In this document: one piece after another, positions 1 through 9,379 of the stretch
Position numbering within the stretch: the stretch's first letter is position 1
How the letters are laid out: each line of letters opens with the position of its first letter
Source of the DNA: Isoetes taiwanensis
Taxonomy: Eukaryota > Streptophyta > Lycopodiopsida > Isoetales > Isoetaceae
Assembly (NCBI GenBank): GCA_021234155.1
Contig: JAJEKV010000048.1
Span: 2,859,369-2,923,368 of the forward strand
Length of the DNA: 64,000 bases
Direction of reading: 5' to 3'
Made by a program: the position numbers and the translations under genes
The notes under the pieces: model-generated
What the model was told of the DNA's origin: nothing
Database searches by the model: none
What the model saw: the letters and a program-made list of their open reading frames with translations, nothing else

Positions 1-458
1 CTTTCTTTTTTCTTTCTTCTTCTTCTTCTTTTTCATCCCTCCCGTAGGTTATATGCACTAGAATTGACACCGGGTCAGTATGCCAATGACACGATTGAGC
101 TCTTGTTTGGATCTTAAATCCATAATTTTCAACCAAAATCTATAGCGAAACAATGGTATAATCTTGAAGTGTTGCCAAGCATTTCCTGAATTCCTTGGCT
201 TGCCAATGAGCTCTATAATTATGAGGTACAAAAGATTTCAAAGTCTTTCTTGCATGCTCATTAAATTCAAAAGGACTACACAATTTGTAGGCCAATTTTG
301 TAACCTTTGGAGGTTTCTTAGATGATGTCCTCTTCCTTTGGACTTCTACCTGCCATGTTAAGGCCAATTTATCAGCTCCTGATATGGAAGTCATATGATT
401 GAATCATATTTAATGAAGTCACTAAATGCACTTTGCAATCTAATTTGAAAGTCATTAC

Positions 459-802
459 CAGTGTTGTGTCTGTACGGGTACGGTAACTTTCAAGTACTTA
501 GCGTACCGTACCAGCGGTACGGTGCGTACGAAACAAAAAATGCATTGTTTTTTGTCAAATTTTGGTAGTTTTCAACACAAGTACGGTAAGTATTTTATAG
601 GTACGGTACGTATTTTATAGGTATTTTATAGGTACTGTAAGTATTTTATAGGTACGGTACATATTTTATAGGTACGGTAACAACACCTTTTAACGTACTG
701 TATTTTTTTCGGGTACGTTAAAAACTCAGAGGTACATTACGAGGTACGATACGTAAAATACTTACAGTACCGTACAGATACGGTAAGTACGTAACAACAC
801 TG
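459..802. mobile_element. hAT-type miniature inverted-repeat element (MITE)
   Basis: The element is 344 bp. It begins CAGTGTTGT and ends ACAACACTG, a perfect 9-bp terminal inverted repeat, and is flanked by the identical 8-bp sequence GTCATTAC at 451-458 and 803-810. An 8-bp target duplication with CAGTG-type ends is the hallmark of the hAT superfamily. The interior is a run of GTACGGTA/TACCGTAC motifs in both orientations with a TATTTTATAG spacer repeated several times, and it has no coding capacity. It sits inside the flanking transposase-like pseudogene, at the first bases of an intron. Confidence 0.85.
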
Positions 803-2127
803 GTCATTACCTTCTCAAATACTTTCCAATTCATATTGTAAGTCTTGCTCTTACTCCTCTCCGTAGGACATGTTGGCAGCCTGCAATACATTATAGCAAA
901 CATGGTAAATAGTAAGCAAAATTATAGGTTTGAAACAAAGGTAACATTGTACTCACTTCTTTAAACCACATTTTGTACAAGTCTGCATCAGACACGCATG
1001 CTTATGCCACTCTCATCCTTTTGGCAGACCACCATTCTCCAATAATCACTACTTGATTTGATGGTGTTCTCCTTAGCCATGCAGATTAGACCTGGTCCAC
1101 AAACCTTGCACTGACACTTACAATCCTTATGAACACCATAAGGATCTGTCCTCATATTGTTGATGGCCTGCCTTGCAAATTCTAAGTGCAAATGGTATTG
1201 GCAACAACAAGTCTCCAAGTTTTCTTACATAGCTTGGCTTCAGTTTTTCAAAAGCCTGCTGGGACATCTTTATATTAGGATGTTCCTTCTTGAAAGCAAG
1301 GTACAATTGTACCTGAACACAATTACAATAATAAATTTAGTTATTTTATAAAATGAATGAAAGAATTAGTGCACAACATTCCAAATTTCTGGTCGAAACT
1401 ATTACCTGTGTAATCTCTAGCAAATGAATAGGATGATCAATTCTATCACCATTTTCAGCCAAATGCTTCCTCACATGCTTCTTATAAGGTGAGACTCTAG
1501 TATTTTCATCCCAAAACTTCCTCACCGTGGATATTTCTTCAGCTGAAAATGCGTCACTTCTTCTCTTCCTTCCAAATATTGACCAAGGGCCAGCTTCACA
1601 CTCTGCAAATATACGTCTTCTAAATGCCATGGCAATAGTTTTTCTTGGAACAGATAGAACCCTTGAAATTGCAGATTGATTAATCCCTCCTATCGAAGAT
1701 GCTGCCATTTGAAGGGTGCTCTTTCTTGCTTGGAGGACATCAATTGTTCTTTGCATTTTTTGTGCCTGCATTGTCTCTCTAACATTCACAATCATGGTTT
1801 TCATTATAGCAATATCCCAGGATCCGTACATCCTTTGCAATGGCAAATGTTTGTTTCTCTTGAAAAGTCTTTGAAGAACTTTCCCTTTATCCAAATCCTC
1901 AGAAACGTTCCTGACAATGTGATTAAAAGAATCATCTAACTCTTTTGAGAGTTCCTGCAATCTTCTTTCACTAAGCCATTGTTTTCTCTTCCTCTCGTTT
2001 GGTGGAATGTTTTCCTTTTCCCTTTCTTTCATTCTCTTTCTCGATTGGCTTCAAATTCCAGATAAATTCTCCTCTTCTGATCATCAAGGCTTTCAGAATT
2101 GGCCATAAAATGGAGGTGCAATGGAGA

Positions 2128-2192
2128 ACTGGAATTGGGATTGGGATTGGGATTGGGATTGGAATTGGGATTGGGATTGGAATTAGAATTGA
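2128..2192. repeat. Hexanucleotide microsatellite (GGGATT/GGAATT)n
   Basis: About ten copies of GGGATT or GGAATT in a row. It lies in the N-terminal reading frame of the transposase-like pseudogene, where on the minus strand it codes for alternating N-P and N-S. It is not the plant telomere repeat TTTAGGG. Confidence 0.85.
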
Positions 2193-2640
2193 GAATTGCC
2201 AGTGAATTTTCAGCCATGATAACGGAGCTTGGGAAGAATGACAATCCAAGAAAGAAAACTTTCCTCAAGAATCCCGCCAACTTGAGATCCCGCCAAACAT
2301 GAGGATTGCTCTGGCAATTCGCGCGGGGACATCCATGTCATCGATCCCTTCCCAACCGAAACATGCATACTATTTCTGGAGTAACAACCCCCGAGGTCGT
2401 TGAACGAAAATTCATCGAGTAAAAAGCACCTCAAGCACTTGTCCAGACGGTGCTTTTTGGGTAGCATTATCATATTTACACCCTTATGTAGATGCATGTT
2501 TGGTGCTTGAAAAACATGATATTTTTGCTACCTATATGACCACATCCTCTGCTTAAAGCAAACATCTCTTTAGCATAAACACATAGATTCTAGAATGGGG
2601 CTCGCATGAAAACGACAAAAATAGATAGGCTTCTCATTCA

Positions 2641-3060
2641 TCTCAGTAGATTTTCTACAATGGTGGATAGTGGGTAGCCGTACACATGCGAACTACCCAC
2701 GAAAAAATAAAGGGAATGTCCAATTATACAACTTGGACCCCAAAAAATACAATGCTAATAGATTTTTGGTTTGTGCCGAAAGCTTATCACCGGGATTAAA
2801 AAACCCCGCCCTTTCGGGTTTTCGAAAAAACCCTAGTGATAAGCCTTCGGCAAGGGGCTTGGACAAACGTAAGGCTAAAAAATTGTTCCCAAAAAACCCA
2901 CGAATGGAGAAGTCGAAGCTGTTGTCACTTGCCAACCTGTATCTGCACATCACCAACACTAGAACAAATGTGAAAAAACAAACCTCCCAAAGTGGAGGGG
3001 CTAATCGCGTGCCACGCAAGAAAAACCTCTTCAAATAGAGGGGCTAGTCACGCATGCCAG
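2641..3060. repeat. Hairpin-bearing repeat resembling LINE 3' regions
   Basis: CTTATCAC and its exact complement GTGATAAG bracket an inner pair of A/C-rich and G/T-rich arms at about 2785-2845. The same layout of AAAACCCC, CGGGTTTTCGA and AAAACC is seen in the 3' regions of the LINE copies near 11160 and 12290. The open frames over this stretch (for example 2693-3034 minus) show no recognisable domain. It may be a 3'-end fragment of that LINE family, but no tail is visible. Confidence 0.35.
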
Positions 3061-4423
3061 GCGACAAAAACATAAAACAATTAAGGGGGGGAGGGTGGGT
3101 TTCAAAGAATAGAGAATAAGGTATTGCTGAGAGAGAAGAGGAAGCGCTGATGAGATGTTGATAAAGAACATCGCCTAATGTAGTGATCTCCCAACCACAG
3201 AAAGCATGCAATGCATGCATGCTCGACGTGCATGCTCGCCCTCTCTAGGATCTCGATCCGATGGCTCGGATCGATGGGATTACATAAACTTGTTCATGTT
3301 TTTTAAAAGCTTATGCTAAGAGCACACTATTTCCCATGGCACTGGGGCAATTCGTAGTGCTTTGACACCTTGTTTGTTTTGGGTTGTGTTTTTAGGGTTT
3401 GATGTGCATGTACAGTGGTTCAATTTGGTCTAGAATTTTCATGGCTTTCTACCCTGGGCTCCATCGTAATATCCAATGCTTTTTCTGCTTGAAATTTTCG
3501 GTTATAGTGGCCTTCAAACTAACCATAGCTTGAATTTGATGACTTTCATGCCCGTTTTTGGTATGTTTGCCCGTCAAAACAGGTAAAAAAAATTTGCATC
3601 CAAGTGAAGGGCAACACATGGGCAATTGCCCGTCATAGGGAAGGATGATAACAAGGCGTACATGTCATTTGAAAGGATAGGAATAAAGACTTAGCCATAA
3701 TTCTTTTGATTAATATTTGTACATAAAATATTTTTTGGAGTACTACTAGGAGGTTTGCAAATGTGAGTGAAATATTTAATTCCATGAAATTTTTCTATCC
3801 GTCTGCCTATAATGTGGGTGATGTTGTTAGAGATAACGAAACAAAAGAATGGTTGGAAAATTGCTTGCTAAGTTTGCTTCAAAAGTAGATGCGGCTAGAT
3901 GTTTGAGTGAGAGAGAGGACTTTGTTGAGACTCTTTTCAGGGCTGCCAAGAACAAAGGAATGATGGTGGCTTGGACCATTTGTAGAAATAAAAATGGACA
4001 TGCGGCAGTTGGTAGGACCATTTTCTAGCATTGATAAGGTCATGGCAATGTTGTATAGCTATTTCTAAAAGCAGGACCTCTTGTGAGAAAGGCTTCTCTC
4101 CTAAAAATACTATTAAAAGTGCTATAAGTTCTAGCATGCAATTAGAAACACTTGATGCAACGATGATGGTATCGTTGTGGAATGAACCGATTGGCAATCA
4201 TACTACGAGGATTAGTATAAATTGAAGCAAAAGAGAGCAATGCCACTTGAATAAGTTGATGAGATATAAAAGCTTTAAATTATCTATTTGCATTTTGTTA
4301 GTATTTTCTTCAAAACTTGGTTATATCGTGAGTTTAAAATAGAAAATGCGAGTTGAGACTAAATTTGATTTTTGTCATTTTCAAAATTCTGATGGCATTT
4401 GAAAGGTTAGATTTTAACAGACT
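3061..4423. other. Intergenic, nothing recognised
   Basis: AT-rich sequence with short unrelated open frames. No splice-bounded exon, RNA gene or named repeat could be supported. Confidence 0.6.
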
Positions 4424-4720
4424 GAAAGCGCCAACTTTGTTGGCCCCCTTTTCTAACCTGAACAAACAGAGGATTGGTATAAGCCAATCCACTGGATTGT
4501 CATATGCCAATCCTCAAAGCCAGAGTGGATTGGCTTATGCCAATCCAATGGTTTTGTGGCTTGATGGATTGCCATATACCGTAGATGAAATGGGAACACA
4601 TGAGGATATTTGGGTCCCATAGGCCAGTTTGTCTCCGTGGACGATAAAAAACATATTCTATTAAACCAAGTAAATCCCACAATGGATTGGCATAAGCCAA
4701 TCCACTTTGCAAATGCATAT
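4424..4720. repeat. Palindrome-array repeat, copy 1
   Basis: At least four copies of a near-perfect palindromic 20-mer: 4471-4490, 4494-4513, 4527-4546 (GGATTGGCTTATGCCAATCC) and 4684-4703 (GGATTGGCATAAGCCAATCC), plus a partial one at 4566. The lead-in at 4424-4470 (CGCCAACTTTGTTGGC followed by CCCTTTTCTAAC) resembles the lead-in of a second array at 43788. The last palindrome is separated from the others by a LINE-tail-like segment. Confidence 0.7.
4612..4668 (+). mobile_element. LINE 3' tail fragment
   Basis: It reads GGTCCCATAGGCCAGTTTG, then CTCCGTGGACGATAAAAAAC and TATTCTATTA. The same words end the LINE copies at 12.37 kb and 25.33 kb, just before their TATTC tails. No coding part is left. 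It splits palindrome-array copy 1. Confidence 0.55.
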
Positions 4721-5454
4721 AAAGAGCTGCCTCGACCGCCCAAAAGTGCAGATCATACTTGGCGGCCTTGACAGTGGGACAGATCCACGTTGACGGCAAT
4801 CCATTCATGTCAAAAACAAATATGCGACCCCTCACTTGTGGCATCTTGACGTCTTTCCATTCATGTTAGTCTTTCCATTCATGTTAACATGTAAATGTGA
4901 CCATACCCTTAAATCCAAATTGTAGGGCAAAGAAGCATGATGATTTTGGGAAATTTGTTTCTTGTAAGAAATATTCAGGAAGCATTTTTCGTTGCAGAAT
5001 CCGTCTTGTTCAGAGCCAATTCATATTGCTTTGGTGTTAGGAACCTTCTCTTATTCAAGGCCAATTCTTATTGTTTTACCAATGTCGATCATTAAATTCT
5101 CTGAGATCAAAGGGGCTAAATCTCGATGATTGAATCCTAGAAATATCCTGGGATCAAAGGGGGCAGGAAACTTACCTTTCTAAACAGGACCTGCCAATGC
5201 ATCTACCCCCCTGAACGCTTTCTCCAAATCTACTCTACTACCAAAAACCCTATTGATTGCCCTCAAAAACCATGCCTGCCAATCGTGCCCTTAAAACTGC
5301 CTAGAATTGTGGCAAGAATAACAATGGTAACATATATAAGAACTACTCTGCTTATGGTTGGAAAATGATCAGCAAAATCAGCATCTTGAGAAATCCTGAG
5401 GCCATACCTACTACATTGTCTTACAAGTAATGAACGTTTACTCGAGACCTTTCA

Positions 5455-5460
5455 TTTATT
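5455..5460 (-). terminator. Candidate polyadenylation signal of the PGK gene
   Basis: AATAAA on the minus strand, about 32 bases past the stop codon of the phosphoglycerate kinase gene. Position and sequence fit a plant near-upstream poly(A) element. It is rather close to the stop, so a further downstream site may be the one used. Confidence 0.4.
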
Positions 5461-5491
5461 TTAGTTGGATTTCCAAGGCAGAGAAATGAAA

Positions 5492-7756
5492 TCAGGCGTC
5501 ATCAAGGGCTGCAACACCTGGAAGAACTTTGCCTTCCAACAGCTCCAAACTGGCACCTCCACCAGTGGAAATATGACTCATCTTATCAGCTAAACCTGCT
5601 TTCTCGACAGCCGCAACTGAGTCACCACCACCAATAATAGTTGTAACTCCCTGGCCACTCAATTCAGCAAGCTTCTTTGCTATTGCCTATTGAAGTAACA
5701 AACAGGCAATCTTATGGGATGCTGCCAATGTGATATGGCACAAAAACTACTATCTATCTATCTAATATTACAGCATTTAAAAGTGGCATGAAAAGATTTT
5801 TCAAACGAGAGAATATGATGTAAATGGCCTACCTCTGTCCCAACTGCAAACTTATCAAACTCGAAAACTCCCATAGGTCCATTCCAAATAACAGTCTTTG
5901 TCGTATCTAATGTCTCACTGAAGGTTTTAATGGAGTCTGGTCCAATGTCCAGACCCATCCATCCATCTGGAATGGAAGAAGCAGGTACTACCTGTAGAAT
6001 AAACAACTTATACATCAGTGGCTTTACAATTAGAACTTGAATGATATGTTAAATCATCGTTTCAAAACCTAAAAAGTCATCTATGATATCAAATATATCA
6101 TTTTTAAGTGAATGGCTTACATTGCTGTTCGCATCTGGGGCAAATTTGTCAGCAATAACAACATCTGTCGGAAGCAACAAAGAAACTCCCTTTGCTTTGG
6201 CCTTGTCCATCAAACTAGTGGCAAGGTCCAGTTTATCTTCCTCAACTAGCGAGGATCCCACAGACAAACCTTGTGCCTTGTAGAATGTAAAAATCATTCC
6301 TCCACCAAGGAGCAAAATATCGCATTTTCCTAGTAGAGACTCAATAACTCCAATTTTTGAAGAAACTTTTGAGCCACCAACAATAGCAGCAAATGGTCTC
6401 TTTGGGTTTCTAACTGCTCCATCCAAATAATCAAGCTCCTGCAATCAACAACACATGATTATAGAATGGTATTAAAATATTCGGTAAGATCTGGAAATAA
6501 ACTAAAAGTTACCTTCTGCAACAAGAATCCAGCTACTGAGGGTCTCAGATACTTTGTGACTCCCTCTGTTGAAGCATGAGCTCTGTGGGCAGTTCCAAAT
6601 GCATCGTTGACATACAAATCAGCAAGAGCTGCCAGTCTTTTTGCATGCTCTGGGTCATTCTTTTCTTCCCCTGGATAAAATCTAACATTTTCAAGCAACA
6701 ATACTCCTCCATTTGGTAGAGCTGCAACTTTCTTCTCAACCTCTTCACCAATGGAGTCATCTGCCTTTTCCACCTGCCAAATGATATCTTAATTTGAGCC
6801 TAACCTCAATAAGGTGATAATCAACAATTCCTTTACATAACCTGGATGCCAAGGAGCTCTGATAATCTTGGCACAAGTGGAGTAAGGCGATACTTCTCAG
6901 TGACACCCTTGGGACGACCCTAACATAATTTAAATATCCAGATATTAATTTTTCGTTTTACAATATCTCAACCTTCTACTAACAAACCTTTAGGAGAAAG
7001 CGGTGAAAAACAGGCAAAGATACATCGATCAAACAACGTACATGCCTTTGTTACAGTATATCAACTTTTTACCAACAAATTAATGTACAATTTACCTTTC
7101 AGGAGAAAGCAGAGAAAAAACAAGAGGGAAAGAAAACAACATGCATGCCTTTGTTACAGTATCTCGTGGCAAATCAAATTAAACGACATGCATGGCATTA
7201 ACTCAACCTTCTAATAACAAAATGATGTACATTTATCCTTCAGGAGACATCAGTCAACCAAATACAGATGTAAAGAACCATCGATCAAACAACATTCATG
7301 CCTTTTTTATTGTGGTTCAACCTTTTACTAAGAAAGTAATTTACAACCCTTCAGGAAAAAGCGATGAACCAATACAGAGGCAAAGAACCATCGATCAAAC
7401 AACATACATGCCTATTGTGAGGCATGGCGTTTAATCAGCATATGAGTTCAGATGAGATAATGCATTAGAATACGAGAAGGCATTTAAGCTACAAAACAAT
7501 GCGACCGAGCAAAAACAGAGGGAATACTACAAGCCATTCATAAGTTGATCCTTGTGGCACTTACCAAATGACTTGTGAGAATAACTTTGGCACCATTGTC
7601 GATCAAATACTTGATGGTAGGAACAGCAGCCCTGATACGTGTATCGTCGGTAATTTGAAGGTCGCCATTCAGAGGGACATTCAAGTCCGATCTGAGAAAA
7701 ACTTTTTTGCCCTTCAAATCAGCCTCCTTGAGATCCCCAACGCTCCTTTTAGCCAT
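5492..7756 (-). CDS. PGK: Phosphoglycerate kinase, cytosolic form
   Basis: Catalyses the reversible transfer of phosphate from 1,3-bisphosphoglycerate to ADP in glycolysis and gluconeogenesis. Six exons are set by GT-AG sites: 7565-7756, 6842-6919, 6513-6773, 6121-6438, 5833-5991 and 5492-5686, giving 400 codons plus TGA, the usual size for plant cytosolic PGK (about 401). All five introns fall between codons (phase 0). Visible landmarks are RSDLNVPL near residue 22 (substrate loop), SHLGRPKG across exons 1 and 2, [48 protein letters not shown], and near the C-terminus [13 protein letters not shown] (nucleotide-binding region) and [14 protein letters not shown]. Start: [16 protein letters not shown] matches the cytosolic form. 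An in-frame ATG 60 bases upstream (7816) would add a hydrophobic extension but no convincing transit peptide. No frameshift or stop, so probably functional. Confidence 0.96.
6966..7428. repeat. Degenerate tandem repeat in PGK intron 1
   Basis: Four imperfect units of about 95-140 bp: roughly 6966-7060, 7061-7200, 7201-7315 and 7316-7428. Each runs from TCAACCTTCTACTAACAAA through CTTCAGGAGAAAGC to a block around ATCGATCAAACAACATACAT and a GCCTTTGTTACAGTAT-like end. The second unit has lost the ATCGATCAAACAAC core. The repeats fill most of the 645-bp first intron. Confidence 0.75.
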
Positions 7757-9379
7757 GACGAACCTTTGCAGAAGTTGAAAAGCAAATCGAAAGAGAAACA
7801 GAAACAGAGGTTGCAACTTGGACGAATAATTTCAGCTCTTTGCGCTATTATTCCTCGTATGGACAAAAATTGTAAGCGAAAGGTTTGTTTAAATAAATGA
7901 CCACGTAGTAATTGTGACTGCAGCTTGACAAGCGTATAGTATTATGGTTGGTTTAATATTGACAAATATTGCCTTTCCCCATGATTAGTAATTATGATTG
8001 CAACATACCACAATCGTGTCACTTATATTTCTGGTGGTGCAGTTTCTTGCAGCCACGTAGAATGGGCCAATAAAGTAATAAAGTAAAGGGAATGCAATGG
8101 TAAAGCAATTCGGGTTCCTATTTATTCTCTACAACATGGCGGCTCTAGTGATGGCCTATCTGACCTCCGTGAACGTTAAAATAATATCTATTTATCTTAA
8201 TTGTGATATTGTTACGATAAGAGGTTTGGTCTTGTCACCTGGTTAGTTGCTCCGACTACAATCGATCACAACATCCCACAATGCCCGTCCAAACCTCTTA
8301 CTTTAACACATTATACTCGTCAAAAGTGCATTAATAACTACTACAAATTGGTGGCCAAACATTTCTATCTAGCAACTCACTTACTGATTTAGAGCGCTGC
8401 AAATACTTCTCTTTACCAGTGGGGGGCTAACATACGAACATTTGGTCCGACAAGAGTAAATGTTGTGGTAAGAACGTGTAGGTGCATTGAGTTGGTTAAG
8501 GGAATTCCCTTTAGATTATATCCTCTATTTTGTTGAAGTGTGCACACATGATATAATGTCTTTCTATTTTCCCACATCTAAATGTCTCTTGTGTTCCATT
8601 TATCTCTACACATCTGAAGGTGCTCTCATGATATTTTACAATGAACTAGTTTTAGAAACGCTAGTAACTTGTACCCAGCGTTGCCCTACATAAGTAGGAG
8701 CTTTGGGACTCCTATGTAAGACTAAAATCCTATGCAAGGTGCAAAAAATGGCAATTGCAAAAAAGTAATGCAAGATACAATAGTTGACTTCTGCTTACTT
8801 GTTTGATAGTTAGGAATCATGATACCAAATAGTATTGTATGAATGCATCAAGTAAGAGTTCCCCCACACAAAATTGCACATGAAGGAAACTGCATTCTAG
8901 AATATAGCAAGGGATTATCTTAGGTACCCAACTTCCAATGGCTTTACCCATGTAGATGCCATCAAGTCAGGAAGAGAGAGGTTATCAGGTTGTTGGATTT
9001 GCATAATGACTTATAATGAGAGGGATCTTGCTAGTGGAAAATACTTTTATGAAAGTGGCAACTTAGAAGTTCCATAAAGGAAGATTGTCCATGTCAGATT
9101 ATAGAAAAAATTGTGTCATATGCCAGCACATATGCACCCAAGACAAAAACTCTAAGCTCCAAAATCTCCCTATCTAATAGCTTCAAAGGCTACAATCAAT
9201 AAAATGGGAAACACATAAGAGATCAATGCATTTTGTAATAGTTTCTTTTTTGTAGCTTTAAAAGTTACAATTACAAAATGGCTGCACTTGTAAACAGGAG
9301 AACCAAGGGGGTGGCTCCAGTGTGGTGGATTATCTGCTGGTTGAGGAAACGTGACTGCACTGTTATCCATTTTTCCATT
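7757..9379. other. PGK upstream region and intergenic sequence
   Basis: The first 130 bases upstream of the PGK start are pyrimidine-rich on the coding strand, as in many plant leaders. A TTTATTTAAAC word on the minus strand near 7885-7897 is a weak TATA candidate. Beyond about 7.9 kb I see no gene, RNA or repeat that I can name. Confidence 0.45.

Larger units (their letters stand above)
1..2280 (-). pseudogene. Broken multi-exon transposase-like gene, 3' end beyond window
   Basis: Seen: reading from 2280 down, an N-terminal segment with an N-P/N-S repeat leads into a basic, helix-rich block (1406-2032) containing QSAISRVLSVPRKTIAMAF, which looks like a helix-turn-helix, and VRKFWDENTRVSPYKK. 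The exon ends at CAG/GTAATA (1406/1405). A second exon (957-1312) has the zinc-ligand-like ETCCCQYHLHLEF and, in another frame, WHKHACLMQTCTKCG. A third (811-880) has LPTCPTERSKSKTYNMNW. The last visible part (1-378) has HNYRAHWQAKEFRKCLATL followed by VENYGFKIQTRAQSCHWHT. Breaks: single-base frame changes near 2031, 1216 and 1010, and a TAG near 131-133 with a local frame wobble. Known, from memory: families with a D-F-x-E-N-Y motif between such blocks are transposon-derived in many eukaryotes; I cannot name the family. Inference: a dead or domesticated-then-lost transposase-like gene. The breaks could in part be assembly errors. Confidence 0.6.

Noticed and set aside
2128-2192. Interstitial telomere repeat
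   Set aside because: The unit is GGGATT/GGAATT, not TTTAGGG or TTAGGG.
1971-2280. Long low-complexity frames encoding P-I or G-I/G-L repeats on both strands
   Set aside because: They are the hexanucleotide microsatellite read in all frames; only the N-P/N-S frame fits the flanking pseudogene.
7757-7816. Upstream ATG of PGK adding a 20-residue extension
   Set aside because: The extension is hydrophobic and short, unlike a plastid transit peptide, and the downstream MAKRSV start matches the cytosolic form.
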